In this document: positions 33,245-44,109 of the stretch, one piece after another
Position numbering within the stretch: position 1 is the first letter of the stretch
Layout: the number at the start of each line of letters is the position of its first letter
Assembly (NCBI GenBank): GCA_014377535.1
Contig: JACMPK010000229.1
Coordinates: 1 to 64,000 of the forward strand
Reading direction: 5' to 3'
DNA from: Gemmatimonadaceae bacterium
GTDB taxonomy: Bacteria; Gemmatimonadota; Gemmatimonadetes; Gemmatimonadales; Gemmatimonadaceae
DNA length: 64,000 nucleotides
Notes under the pieces: model-generated
What the model was told of the DNA's origin: nothing
Databases searched by the model: none
What the model saw: only the letters and a program-made list of their open reading frames with translations
Translations under genes and position numbers: made by a program

Positions 33245-35590
33245 ATGATGCCCTCTCGATTCCGACGCGCACGCGGCGTTGCGACCCGGCAGTTCCTGTC
33301 GGCAGTTGCTGCCGTCACTGCATTTTCTGCCTGCTCCGGCGGCGGTGGCCGGAAGACGACGATCACGCGCCTCACCGAACCGGTCATCGCGTCAGTGGCG
33401 CTGACCGTGGCCGGTAGTGGTTCCGGCAGCGGGCGCGTGACGTCCACACCGGCGGGCATCGAGTGCGCCGTGTCGAGCGGCGCGGCGAGTGGCATCTGCT
33501 CCGCGCGCTTCACACCCGGCACGCTCGTGACCCTCGAGACGCTGCCCGGTGCCACATCGGTGTTCCTCGCGTTCGGCGGTGACTGCGCGCTGTCATCATG
33601 CCAGACCACGATGGAAGCGCCGCGCACCGTGACGGCGACGTTCGTCCCGAACGTTCTCGCCGTGCTCGCGAATGCTGCGTCGATCGGTACTGGGCGGATC
33701 GTCAGCACACCAGCGGGCATCGACTGCATGCTGAACGGCACGGCACCCGGCACGGGATCATGCAGCGCAAGCTTTCCCGGGGGCACCGCAGTCTCGCTGG
33801 CGCAGGACGCGGCGGCCGGTGCGGTGTTTCAAGCGTGGGGCACCAACTGCATCGGCGATCCGTGCACGGTGACGATGAATGGGCAGCGTACCGTGGACGC
33901 CACATTCCGCCTGCCGTTGGTGCCGTCACCGGCGCCGACGCCGCCTCCCGCCCCGACACCGCCACCGCCACCGCCGGCCGATGTCCCCGCGATGCTGACC
34001 GTCAGTCCGTCGCCGACGTCGCGCGGCAGTGGCACCATCACGAGCCTCCCGGCCGGCATCAACTGCCTGGTCGCTGACGGCTCCACCTCCGGTGTGTGCA
34101 GCCTGGCGTTCCCGATGAATACTGCCGTCACACTCTCGCAGGTCGCGCGCGGCATCAGCATCCTGCATGGCTGGGGCGGTGACTGCATCGGCAATCCGTG
34201 CCAGATGTCACTCGCACGGCCGCGCGTCGCGGAAATCACATATCGTCTGCCGCCGCCGGGTATCGTGACGGTCAGCGGGGTCGGGACGGGCACGGGCGCC
34301 GTGACGAGTTCCCCATCAGGTATTTCATGCACAGTTACCGCTGGTGTGACGAGCGGCATCTGCAGTGCCTCGTTCGAGGTGGGCGGCACGGTCACCTTGG
34401 TCGCAGGCGGCACCGCGAACGCCAGCTTTGATGGCTTCAGTGGTGCCTGCACTGGCGGCAGCTGTGCCGTTGCGGGCGCAAGCAGCATGACCAGCGTGGT
34501 GACGGCGGCATTCACGGCCGCGCCGCAGCGCCTCACGGTCACCGCAGGTGCGGGATCGGCTGGCGGTGGCGTGATCACGAGCACGCCCATCGGCATCAGC
34601 TGCGTGCTCGTGGGATCAGCCACGAGTGGCACCTGCACGGCACTCTTCGCGGCAAACACGGTCGTCACGATGCAGCCAGTCAGCAGCGGCAACGCGCGCT
34701 TCGCCAGCTGGACCGGCGACTGCGTGGCCGACCCGTGTCAGGTGGTGATGTCGCAGCCACGAACCGCACTCGCCAGCTTCCACACGCAGGGGCTCACGAT
34801 CAGCGCGGGCGGCAGCGGACATGGTGTCGTCACCAGCGTGCCCACGGGCATCAGTTGCACCGTCACCGCTGGACTCGTCGGCGGCATCTGCGCGGCGACG
34901 TTCCCGCCGAACACCGTCGTCGTGCTCACGGCGACACCGTCAGGCCTTTCGTCATTCTCCGGCTATTCAGGCGCATGCGCCGGCAGTACGTGCACGACGA
35001 GCGTCCTGCCCGGCATCACCGGCGCGGTGACCGCACAGTTCACCGCTCCACCCACACTGACGCTCGGCGCCAGTGCGGGCTCGGAAGGCGGCGGCACGTT
35101 GACCAGCAGCCCGTCTGGCCTGAGCTGCACCCTGAGCTGGACGTCGGCCACGGGCAGCTGCTCCACGGCCTATGCGCTCGGCACGAACATCACGGTCACG
35201 CAGACGCCCGCCGGCGGCAGTGTGTTCCTGAACTGGGCCGGTGCATGCACAGGCGGCGGCACTTGCCAGGTCACGATGTCGCAAGTGCGTGCGGTGCAGG
35301 CCCTCTACCGGCGGGCCGTGCCCGGCGCGGTGACCGTGGCGACGGGCAGCGGCACCGGGAACGGGTCCGTCTCCAGCTCACCGGGCGGCGTCGCCTGCTC
35401 CATCACCGGTGGCGTGCGGAGCGGGATCTGTCGCGCGATCTTTCCCGTCGGATCGACCGTGACGCTGCTCGCGATTCCAGCGAGCGGTCACACCTTCACC
35501 GGCTTCACGGGTTCATGCACCGGCATGACGTGCACGCTGACCGTGCCGGAGAATGGGGACATCACGGTCGCGGCGAACTTCACCCGGTAA
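33245..35590 (+). CDS. secreted repeat protein with divergent InlB B-repeat-like modules
   Basis: Lipobox-like FSACSGG; ~9 repeats of G-G-GTVTS-P-GI-C-----SG-C---F--GT-VTL---P; Pro-rich linker. Confidence 0.8.
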   Translation: MMPSRFRRARGVATRQFLSAVAAVTAFSACSGGGGRKTTITRLTEPVIASVALTVAGSGSGSGRVTSTPAGIECAVSSGAASGICSARFTPGTLVTLETLPGATSVFLAFGGDCALSSCQTTMEAPRTVTATFVPNVLAVLANAASIGTGRIVSTPAGIDCMLNGTAPGTGSCSASFPGGTAVSLAQDAAAGAVFQAWGTNCIGDPCTVTMNGQRTVDATFRLPLVPSPAPTPPPAPTPPPPPPADVPAMLTVSPSPTSRGSGTITSLPAGINCLVADGSTSGVCSLAFPMNTAVTLSQVARGISILHGWGGDCIGNPCQMSLARPRVAEITYRLPPPGIVTVSGVGTGTGAVTSSPSGISCTVTAGVTSGICSASFEVGGTVTLVAGGTANASFDGFSGACTGGSCAVAGASSMTSVVTAAFTAAPQRLTVTAGAGSAGGGVITSTPIGISCVLVGSATSGTCTALFAANTVVTMQPVSSGNARFASWTGDCVADPCQVVMSQPRTALASFHTQGLTISAGGSGHGVVTSVPTGISCTVTAGLVGGICAATFPPNTVVVLTATPSGLSSFSGYSGACAGSTCTTSVLPGITGAVTAQFTAPPTLTLGASAGSEGGGTLTSSPSGLSCTLSWTSATGSCSTAYALGTNITVTQTPAGGSVFLNWAGACTGGGTCQVTMSQVRAVQALYRRAVPGAVTVATGSGTGNGSVSSSPGGVACSITGGVRSGICRAIFPVGSTVTLLAIPASGHTFTGFTGSCTGMTCTLTVPENGDITVAANFTR
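33400..35585 (+). repeat. divergent protein-coding repeats (~75-85 aa units)
   Basis: Repeated SGxGTVTSxPxGIxCxVxxGxxSGxCxAxFxxGTxVTL. Confidence 0.75.
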
Positions 35591-35798
35591 TACAGTGACG
35601 ATTTCTGCCGATGTGCCGGGCCGCGTGAACCAGCACCTCCACGTTCCGAAATCATGACGGCCGGGCAGGGCAGCCTGTGTAGCTTCATGCATCGGTGAGC
35701 CGGCCACAGGTTCAACGTCCGCGCCCTGCCCTTCACGAGATGCTCGCGCCTGAGTCACCAGCAATCGACCGTCACACTGTTCTGCACCGGAGCCTGCA

Positions 35799-37763
35799 AT
35801 GAAGCCGAGCTGGCTGCGTGCCGGTCGTCGCGCGGCCCAGCTGCTTGCAATGCTCGTCGTGACGACGCTCGTGCTGCCGTACGCATTCGTGCCGGCCTAC
35901 GTCGCACACGGTGCCACGCCGTTCAGCGGATCCACGCTGTTCAATCCATATGCGCACATCGGCACCCGGTGGCAGCGCGCGAACTTCCATGCGCATTCGC
36001 GGGCGTGGGGTGGACTCACCTCAGGGCATCAGTCGGTCGATGCCGTGCGTGCCGCATACACGGCGCGCGGCTACGACGTCGCGGGCGTCTCGAACTATCA
36101 CCTGATCTCGCGCGCGATCGGCGACACGAATATTCTGCCCATCTACGAGCATGGGTTCAGCATCCGAAAGACCCACCAGCTGGTGATCGGTGCACGCGAG
36201 GTGACGGCCATCGATTTTCCGCTCTGGCAGACCACCCGGGCCAAGCAGTTCCTGCTGGCGCAGCTGCATGACACTGCCGCACTGACGACGGTCGTGCATC
36301 CGTACCTGCGCACCGGATACGGCATCGGGGAGCTGGCCTCACTATCCGGATACGACCTGCTGGAGGTGCGCAGCCACTGGAACGATGCGTCACGCTGGTG
36401 GGATGCCGTGCTCACGGCCGGCAACCCTGTGTGGGCCATCGGCAACGACGACTCGCACGACGTGCGCAACCCGCGCGCGATTGGTGTCGTCTGGACGATG
36501 GTGAATGCCGCCACGTCGCGGGCACCGCAGGTGATCGATGCGCTGCGCCAGGGCGCGATGTATGTCGTCGCCGGATCCGACAGCGGATCGGCCGCCCGCC
36601 TGACCAGCGTGGCGCTGAGCGGTGACACGATCGTGACCACCTTTGATCGTCCCATGCGCAGCATCGAGGTGATCACCGATGGCGGCATCGTGCGGACGCA
36701 AGTCAGCGACCGCAGCACCGTGCGCTATGCGCTCACTCCCGACGACCACTACGCCCGCGTCGTGGCGACCGATGCCGGAGGCACACTGTACCTGAATCCC
36801 GTGATCCGGTCCTCGGGCCGGCCCGCGCCGTGGGCCGTTCCCGTGCTGCGTCCGCTCGCAAGCCTGCTGTTCCGGCTGGGCGCCTTCGTGCTCTGGCTTG
36901 CCGCGATCACGATGCTGATGCGTGGCAGCGTCGCACGTCGTCGCTCGCAGCGACGCGCGCGCCTGCTGCAGCGGCGCACCACCCGCGCAGCCGCGCTGCT
37001 CTCGATGCTGTCGCTGTCACCGGGCAGCGCGACGGCACAGTCAAATCCACAGTCACAGTCACAGGCACAAGCACCGGCACCGGCACCGGCCTTGGCCCCG
37101 CACGCAGCGCTACCGTTCCGCATCGGCGACTACCACGAGTACGACCTGAAGTTCGGCGCGATCACCGTCGGCAGCGGCTCGCTGTCCGTCTCCGGGCCCG
37201 ACACGTTGCGCGGCCGCGAAGTGTTGCGGCTGCGGTACGAAATCACCGGCGGCATTCCGTTCTTTCGCGTGCACGACGTGATGGAGAGCTGGTTCGACAC
37301 CGCGGCCATGCACAGCCTCCGCTTCACGCAGGAGCTCAACGAAGGCCCGAAGCACTACCACCGGCACTTCGACTTCTACCCCGACGAGAAGATCGTGCTG
37401 GAGCGCGGCAAGCCGCGTGCTGCGACCGTCGCATCACCGCTCGACGAGGCGTCGTTCATCTTCTACGTGCGCACACTGCGCATGGCCGTGGGCGAGACGC
37501 TGAGCTTCTCGCGCTATTTTCGCGTGGACGCGAATCCGGTGACGATCCAGGTGCTGCGACGCGAGACGATCACGGTGCCGGCCGGGACGTTCAACGCCGT
37601 CGTGGTGCAGCCCATCATCCGTACGTCAGGCATCTTTTCCAAAGGTGGACAGGCAGAGCTCTGGTTCACCGATGATGCAGTGCACACGCTCATCCAGATG
37701 AAGGCAAAGCTGTCGTTCGGGTCGTTGAGTCTCTACCTGCGTCCGTCGCGCAACCGCCACTGA
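35799..37763 (+). CDS. fusion of PHP-type phosphoesterase-like domain and DUF3108-like domain
   Basis: RANFHAHSRAWGG...HPYLRTGYGIGE...GNDDSHDVRNP (PHP-like); C-terminal DYHEYDLKFGAITVGSGSLSV...IPFFRVHDVMESWFD (DUF3108-like). Confidence 0.82.
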   Translation: MKPSWLRAGRRAAQLLAMLVVTTLVLPYAFVPAYVAHGATPFSGSTLFNPYAHIGTRWQRANFHAHSRAWGGLTSGHQSVDAVRAAYTARGYDVAGVSNYHLISRAIGDTNILPIYEHGFSIRKTHQLVIGAREVTAIDFPLWQTTRAKQFLLAQLHDTAALTTVVHPYLRTGYGIGELASLSGYDLLEVRSHWNDASRWWDAVLTAGNPVWAIGNDDSHDVRNPRAIGVVWTMVNAATSRAPQVIDALRQGAMYVVAGSDSGSAARLTSVALSGDTIVTTFDRPMRSIEVITDGGIVRTQVSDRSTVRYALTPDDHYARVVATDAGGTLYLNPVIRSSGRPAPWAVPVLRPLASLLFRLGAFVLWLAAITMLMRGSVARRRSQRRARLLQRRTTRAAALLSMLSLSPGSATAQSNPQSQSQAQAPAPAPALAPHAALPFRIGDYHEYDLKFGAITVGSGSLSVSGPDTLRGREVLRLRYEITGGIPFFRVHDVMESWFDTAAMHSLRFTQELNEGPKHYHRHFDFYPDEKIVLERGKPRAATVASPLDEASFIFYVRTLRMAVGETLSFSRYFRVDANPVTIQVLRRETITVPAGTFNAVVVQPIIRTSGIFSKGGQAELWFTDDAVHTLIQMKAKLSFGSLSLYLRPSRNRH

Positions 37764-37887
37764 TCGCGCAGTGCGGCGTGTGGGCGTCGCCGCGCACCGC
37801 GAACACAGTCGCCAAAGGCAGCGCGCGACGACTTCTGCCGGCGCTGCAGCACTCGCGGCGCGTCCGGTTGGCGAACCGATGCGCGAA

Positions 37888-39462
37888 TCACCGCACAGCT
37901 GACGGCAGCGACCAGCCTCGTCGCAGCTGCCACGCCGTGAACACGGCAAGCGTCAACGCCGTATCGGCGCCACGCAGCACCGGCATCACGCCCACGTACT
38001 CCAGTCGCTCGAAGCGGCTGCGCTGCGGTGCCGCCAGCACCGTCGCGCTGTCGCCCGTCACGTTCGACGGGACCTTCAGCAGCAGCAGCCCGTCCCGCGC
38101 AACGACAGTGTCAGCATCGAACGCGAAGCGAAAGTGCCGCGCATCGTCATTCAGCACGAGCACCGGGCGCGCAGGGCCGAGCGCATAGCCGATCTTGGCG
38201 GCGCGCATCCAGTCGGCGGTCGCGATGAAGCGCGCTGGCGCGAGCAGTCCGCGCGCGGTCAGCGAATCACGCAGCGAGCGGTACTCGAGCAGCTCAAAGG
38301 CGGGATCGCGCGTGTGCAATGACGGCACCACGTTTGCCACCCAGCCCGTCGCGGCGTGGCTCACCACGATGCCGAGCAGTGCGACGAACATGACGACCGC
38401 ACCCGTCATGCTCCGCCGTGCGGTCTGCGGCGTGCGCAGCTCCCATCGCGCAGTCGCGTCGCCGAGCAAGGGGAGCAGCAGGAAGAATCCTGGCGCCGGC
38501 CAGTGTGGCAATCCGGCTCGCCCACCAAGTGATGCGAGCGTGAACACGAGCACCGGCGCCGCGCCGAGGCAACAGCAGAACCAGGTCATCCGGCGTGTGG
38601 GGCCGGCGCGCAGTCCGCGCACCATCACGAACACGAGCGGAACCCAGAACCAGGGCAGCACGTAACCCGCCTGCCCTGCGAGGTTCTGCAGCAATGCCGT
38701 GACCGGCGATCCCGAACCAGCAGCACGACCCGCCTGAAACCGGAACGACACCCACTCATGCTGTGCGTTCCAGACGAACACCGGCACCACGCAGAGCAGT
38801 GCGATCAACACCGCCACATACGGCGGCACAGTGCCGAGTGACCGGCGCGAACCCCTGTCCGTCAGCACGAACACGGCAACGCCAAGACCAAGGAGCGCGG
38901 CGTGGTACTTGGAAAGTCCCGCCAGGCCGAGTGCGAGACCCAGAAGCAGCCAGGGGGTCCAAGTGGTGCGGTGCGTGGCCGCGGTGTGCACGCCGTCAGC
39001 GTCAGTGCGCGACACGGACGCCGCATGCGAGAGCGCGAGCGCCGCGGCAACGCTTCCGCAGAGCAAGGGACCATCCGGCAGCACCCAGCTCCCGCTACTG
39101 AGGCTGAACACCGGGATCACCTGCGCCGCGAGCGTCGCCCAGAAACCTGCGCGCGCGCCGAAAAGTCGCGCCGTGAGCAGGTACAGCAACCCGGAGGTGA
39201 GCGCGAACAGCAACACGAAGGGCCAGCGGAGCGAAAACGGCGATTCGCCGCCCAGCCATGCAGCCGCATGCGCCATCCAGAAAACCGCGGGTGGATGGTC
39301 GAAATAGCTCAGCGAGAGCGTACGGGACACCACCGCGGCGTACGACTCGTCGATGCCGAGTGGCAGTGCGGCGGCGACCAGGAGTCGAAGCATGGTCGCC
39401 GACGTGATGAGTCCGATGACGGGCTTCGGAATGATTGCGGGCATGAGGATCAACAATACCAT
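37888..39462 (-). CDS. glycosyltransferase family 39 (ArnT/PMT-like) membrane protein
   Basis: PLGIDESYAAVVSRTLSLSYFDHPPAVFWMAHAAAWLGG typical of GT-C family. Confidence 0.87.
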   Translation of the reverse strand: MVLLILMPAIIPKPVIGLITSATMLRLLVAAALPLGIDESYAAVVSRTLSLSYFDHPPAVFWMAHAAAWLGGESPFSLRWPFVLLFALTSGLLYLLTARLFGARAGFWATLAAQVIPVFSLSSGSWVLPDGPLLCGSVAAALALSHAASVSRTDADGVHTAATHRTTWTPWLLLGLALGLAGLSKYHAALLGLGVAVFVLTDRGSRRSLGTVPPYVAVLIALLCVVPVFVWNAQHEWVSFRFQAGRAAGSGSPVTALLQNLAGQAGYVLPWFWVPLVFVMVRGLRAGPTRRMTWFCCCLGAAPVLVFTLASLGGRAGLPHWPAPGFFLLLPLLGDATARWELRTPQTARRSMTGAVVMFVALLGIVVSHAATGWVANVVPSLHTRDPAFELLEYRSLRDSLTARGLLAPARFIATADWMRAAKIGYALGPARPVLVLNDDARHFRFAFDADTVVARDGLLLLKVPSNVTGDSATVLAAPQRSRFERLEYVGVMPVLRGADTALTLAVFTAWQLRRGWSLPSAVR

Positions 39463-39738
39463 CGATGCACGACGGGTCGGTTGGCTGTAGCGCCAGCCGC
39501 AGTGCGCCGGATGCGCGGCACCACGTGTGTCGTCGGGATGGCGCATCACTTGCCTGTCGTGAACGGCATGGCCACGGCCCTCGACGTTGTGCAGCTCCCC
39601 TGTCATCGAGCGCAGGAGGAATCATTGGCCGCAGGACGATGCGATCCGCTGCTGATCATGCGACACCGACGCGCTCAGTGGCGTGCCTGATCTACGTACC
39701 AGCCGAACTAACCCGTCACATTCATCCAGACAGGCCGC

Positions 39739-40716
39739 ATGACCAGAGAGACAGTCCCTGACAGCATCGCCATCATTGGCTGCGGACACGTGGGATCGAC
39801 CAGCGCGTATGCGTTGATGCTGCGCGGCGTGGCGCGGGACCTCGTGCTGCTCGACGCCAATCATGCGGTAGCGGAGGCGGAGGCGATGGATCTGCAGCAT
39901 GCCGTGCCGATGGGCCGACCCGTCCGCATCCGCGCCGGCGACTACGGAGACGCCGCCAGGGCCGGCATCGTGATCATCGCTGCAGGAGTGGGTGGCAAGC
40001 CGGGTGAGTCGCGGCTCGAGTTGCTGGAGCGCAACATCGACGTCGTGCGCGAGTGCATGACGGCGCTCTCTGCCGAGGGCTTCATGGGGATAGTGCTGAT
40101 GGCGACGAATCCGGTGGATGCGCTCGCACAGGTGGCGTACGAGCAGTCCGGCTTTCCCGCCTCGCGTGTGATCGGGTCCGGCACGGTGCTCGATTCGGCC
40201 CGACTTCGTGCAATGCTCGGAGAAGACCTGGGCGTCGAGGCGCGGTCGATCCATGCCTATGTCATTGGCGAACATGGCGATTCGGAGATCATTGCGTGGA
40301 GCTCGGCGTCCGTCGCGGGAGTCCCCCTGCTTCAGTACGCTCGCGACGGTCAGCTCGCCGATCCCGGCGCAGTGCTGCACCGTGTGCGACAAGCTGCGCC
40401 CGACATCATCCGGAGCAAGGGCTTCACGTCGTTCGCCATCGCGTCATGCGTGACGCGCATCTGCGAGGCAATCATCCGCGATGAGCACTCCGTGCTTCCG
40501 GTCTCCACGCTGCTGACAGGTCAGTACGGCATCAGCGGTGTGTATCTGAGCTTGCCGTGTGTGGTCGGGCGCGCCGGTGTCGAGCGCGTCATCGACATTC
40601 CGCTGGACGTCGCAGAGCACGCGGGGCTGCACCAGTCCGCCGGCGTGCTGCAACGAGCGCTCCAGTCGGTTCGGCACAGCTCAACGGTTGTTCGTCCGCA
40701 GCAGAAAATGACATGA
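39739..40716 (+). CDS. ldh: L-lactate dehydrogenase (LDH/MDH family)
   Basis: IAIIGCGHVGSTSAYALMLRG, DLVLLDAN, NPVDALAQVAYEQSGFPASRVIGSGTVLDSARLR, VIGEHGDSE. Confidence 0.93.
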   Translation: MTRETVPDSIAIIGCGHVGSTSAYALMLRGVARDLVLLDANHAVAEAEAMDLQHAVPMGRPVRIRAGDYGDAARAGIVIIAAGVGGKPGESRLELLERNIDVVRECMTALSAEGFMGIVLMATNPVDALAQVAYEQSGFPASRVIGSGTVLDSARLRAMLGEDLGVEARSIHAYVIGEHGDSEIIAWSSASVAGVPLLQYARDGQLADPGAVLHRVRQAAPDIIRSKGFTSFAIASCVTRICEAIIRDEHSVLPVSTLLTGQYGISGVYLSLPCVVGRAGVERVIDIPLDVAEHAGLHQSAGVLQRALQSVRHSSTVVRPQQKMT

Positions 40717-40726
40717 GAGCCAGCCG

Positions 40727-43600
40727 GTGCAGGATCCAGCACGACGGGTCTCGCAGGAGAAGCTTGTGAGTGCAGAGCGCGCGGTAGCACCAGCTGCGCA
40801 AGCGCCGTCCGCGACCGGTTCGACTGCGCCATACCAGCAGACATCTGAAGCGGTCATCGCATCGCTTGGCACCAACGCCGAACGTGGCCTTGCCGCACAA
40901 GAGGCGGGCGAGCGACTCACGCGCGATGGCGCAAATGAACTGCAGGCGGAAGCACCTGTACCGGCGTGGCGACGCTTCGCGCAGCAGTTCAGCGGAGTGC
41001 TCGTCATCCTGCTGCTGCTGGCCGCGGCGATCTCGGCAGGGTTATGGCTCGTGGAGCGCGAGTCTGCGTTACCGTACGAGGCGCTGGCGATCATGTCGGT
41101 CGTGCTGCTCAACGCAATCATCGGGTATGTGCAGGAGTCACGAGCGGCGAGTGCCGTCGCGGCGCTGCGCAAGATGTCCGCAGCGCAGGCGAGCGTCATT
41201 CGCGATGGCGAGCGTCGTGGTATCCCCGCCTCCGAGCTCGTCTGCGGCGACATCGTCGTGCTCGAGGAAGGGGACACGATTCCGGCCGACGCCCGGCTCA
41301 TTCAGTCGAGCTCACTGCAGACGGCGGAAGCAGCGTTGACCGGCGAAAGCTTCCCCGTCGTCAAGGACATTGGGCCCATTTCCGGCGACGCGGACCTCGG
41401 TGACCGCCTGAACATGGTGTACAGCGGTACGACGGTCACCTCCGGCCGCGGCAGCGCCGTGGTCACACAGACCGCCATGGCCACGGAGATGGGGCGCATT
41501 GCCGGTCTGCTGAAGAACACGTCCGAGGATCCGACCCCGCTGCAGCGGGAGCTCGATCGCGTCGGACGACTGCTCGGCATCGTCGTGGTCGTGATAGCGG
41601 TAATCATGATTGGCACCATCATTCTGCTGAGCGGTGTGCGCACGCTGTCGGGTATGTTCGACGTGCTCATCCTCGGCGTGGCAATGGCCGTCGCCGCTGT
41701 TCCCGAAGGGCTGCCTGCCGTCGTCACCGCCGTTCTCGCGCTCGGTGTGCAGCGCATGGCCACGCGCCGCGCCATCGTGCGGCACCTTGCCGCCGTCGAG
41801 ACACTCGGATCAGCCACGGTCATCGCGTCCGACAAGACGGGGACACTCACGCGCAACGAAATGACCGTGCGACGCATCGTCACGGCGAGCGGCCGCGTGC
41901 ATGTCGGCGGCACCGGGTACGAACCCGTTGGAACGCTTGAAACCGACGGTGGCGGACCAGTCGAGGGTGATGTGCAACGCGAGCTCCTGCGTGCCCTCAC
42001 AGCGGCGGATCGCGTCAACAATGCAACCATCCGGGAGCAGGATGGGCGATGGCTGGTGCAGGGAGACCCGACTGAAGGGGCCCTCATCGTGGCAGCGCGC
42101 AAGGCGGGCCTCCAACCCGCGGATCTCGAGGCGCACTTTCCCCGAGTCGCCGAGATCCCGTTCTCTGCCGAGCGGAAGTTGATGACGACCGTGCATCGTG
42201 GCGATGGCGCTGCCAGCGAATTTTCCGCCTTCATCAAGGGCGCTCCGGACGTGCTGCTCGCGCTCTGCTCGCATGAACTCACCGGAGAATCGGTGGTCGC
42301 GCTGAGCGACGCACGTCGCACGGAAATCGGGCAGGCGAACGACGCACTCGCCGGCGAGGCATTGCGTACGATCGGCGTCGCCGCGCGCATGATTCCAGCC
42401 AGTCCGTCTCCCGGCGAGTACCGCAGCGAGGATCTCGAGCACGACCTGACGTTCCTCGGCCTCATCGGCATGATCGATCCACCCCGCGATGAGGCCAAGG
42501 ACGCCGTGGCGCGCGCGCGGGCTGCCGGTATCCGGCCGATCATGATCACTGGCGATCACCCGCGGACGGCAGCCGTCATCGCTCGCGAACTCGGTATCTC
42601 GCTCGACGGGCGCGTGCTGGCCGGTGCTGATCTCGCCGCGTTGTCCGATGAGACGCTGACCGAATCCGTCCGCGACATCTCCGTGTTTGCGCGCGTCAGC
42701 CCCGAGCACAAGCTCCGGATCGTCAAGGCGCTTCAGCGTCGAGGCGAGATCGTCGCAATGACTGGTGACGGTGTCAACGACGCACCGGCACTCAAGGCAG
42801 CCGACATCGGAATCGCGATGGGCATTACCGGAACGGACGTCGTGAAGGAGGTCGCCGATGTCGTCCTGATGGATGACAACTTTGCCACCATCGTGACGGC
42901 CGTCGAGGAAGGCCGCGCCATCTTTTCCAACATCCGCAAGTTTCTGCGTTTCCTGCTGTCATCGAATATCGGTGAAGTGATGACGATGTTCGTGGGCGTG
43001 CTGTTTGCCGATTTTCTGGGGCTGCGCACGGACGGCGACACCCTGGTACTTCCGCTGTTGGCAACACAACTCCTGTGGATCAACATCGTGACCGACGGAT
43101 TGCCGGCACTCGCGCTTGGTATCGACCCCGCTGAATCCGGCTTGATGTCTCGACCACCGCGCCCACGCGCCGAGGGCGTACTCACACGCCGGATGTGGGG
43201 TGGTATCGCGTTTGTGGGAGGCATCATGGCGGTCGGGACCCTGCTCGTGCTCGACGCCGGGCTGCCCGGCGGGTTCATCGACGGCTCGGGAACGATGCGA
43301 CATGCGCAGACGATGGCATTCACGACGTTGGTGCTGTTTCAGCTGTTCAACGTCTTCAATGCCCGCTCCGATGAGACGAGTGCGTTCCACCAACTGTTCC
43401 GCAACAAGTGGCTCTGGAGCGCCCTGACCGTATCAGTGTCGCTGCAGATCGCAGTGATCAATGTCCCATTTCTGCAGGTCGCCTTCTCGACGCAGGCGCT
43501 GACCTTCGGAGACTGGATGCAGTGCACCGTTGTCGCGAGCTGTGTCTTGTGGTTTCGCGACGCGAGCAAGTACGTCGGTCGCCTGTTCAATTCCAATTGA
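40727..43600 (+). CDS. cation-transporting P-type ATPase (P2, Ca2+ type)
   Basis: SDKTGTLTRNEMTV phosphorylation motif, TGES, MTGDGVNDAPALKAADIGIAMG, ten-TM layout; start may be a downstream codon. Confidence 0.95.
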   Translation: MQDPARRVSQEKLVSAERAVAPAAQAPSATGSTAPYQQTSEAVIASLGTNAERGLAAQEAGERLTRDGANELQAEAPVPAWRRFAQQFSGVLVILLLLAAAISAGLWLVERESALPYEALAIMSVVLLNAIIGYVQESRAASAVAALRKMSAAQASVIRDGERRGIPASELVCGDIVVLEEGDTIPADARLIQSSSLQTAEAALTGESFPVVKDIGPISGDADLGDRLNMVYSGTTVTSGRGSAVVTQTAMATEMGRIAGLLKNTSEDPTPLQRELDRVGRLLGIVVVVIAVIMIGTIILLSGVRTLSGMFDVLILGVAMAVAAVPEGLPAVVTAVLALGVQRMATRRAIVRHLAAVETLGSATVIASDKTGTLTRNEMTVRRIVTASGRVHVGGTGYEPVGTLETDGGGPVEGDVQRELLRALTAADRVNNATIREQDGRWLVQGDPTEGALIVAARKAGLQPADLEAHFPRVAEIPFSAERKLMTTVHRGDGAASEFSAFIKGAPDVLLALCSHELTGESVVALSDARRTEIGQANDALAGEALRTIGVAARMIPASPSPGEYRSEDLEHDLTFLGLIGMIDPPRDEAKDAVARARAAGIRPIMITGDHPRTAAVIARELGISLDGRVLAGADLAALSDETLTESVRDISVFARVSPEHKLRIVKALQRRGEIVAMTGDGVNDAPALKAADIGIAMGITGTDVVKEVADVVLMDDNFATIVTAVEEGRAIFSNIRKFLRFLLSSNIGEVMTMFVGVLFADFLGLRTDGDTLVLPLLATQLLWINIVTDGLPALALGIDPAESGLMSRPPRPRAEGVLTRRMWGGIAFVGGIMAVGTLLVLDAGLPGGFIDGSGTMRHAQTMAFTTLVLFQLFNVFNARSDETSAFHQLFRNKWLWSALTVSVSLQIAVINVPFLQVAFSTQALTFGDWMQCTVVASCVLWFRDASKYVGRLFNSN

Positions 43601-44109
43601 TTACAGCGAGTTACGGAGACAGCTCACTTGTGCACGTGCGTGTCTCTTTCCGGTGACGGTGCACGTATCCAAGTGCGTATTCGTATGTACTTTGCAACAT
43701 GCGGCTCCACGCAAGCCGCGCCTGCACGCCAGTGACAAGGTTCATGCACCTGGCGGCCAACGTTCGCCAACCCGATCAAAGCCGTGTCGAGTGCGCTGAA
43801 CATCCGGCTGCTCCGCTGATCGGGATGGCGGTCCAGCTTCACAGCCGTCGACGTGTGTCCGGTTTCTCAGCGTGTGGATCGAGGGGATGTGCATTGAACG
43901 ACATCGAAGATCCAGAATCGACCTTCGCGATTCCCGGCCCCGCACCGTTTCGTTGCGGTGACCGTGCGATGGTGTGATTGTGTTGAGTGTGCCCCGGTGT
44001 GAAGCCCGGTGTGTATCAGCCAAGTCTTGCATTGTTCGGAATTGAGTGCACTGTCACCGTAATCTGTCCACCGCAATCTGCTGTGGCTGATGATCATCAC
44101 AGGACTCCC

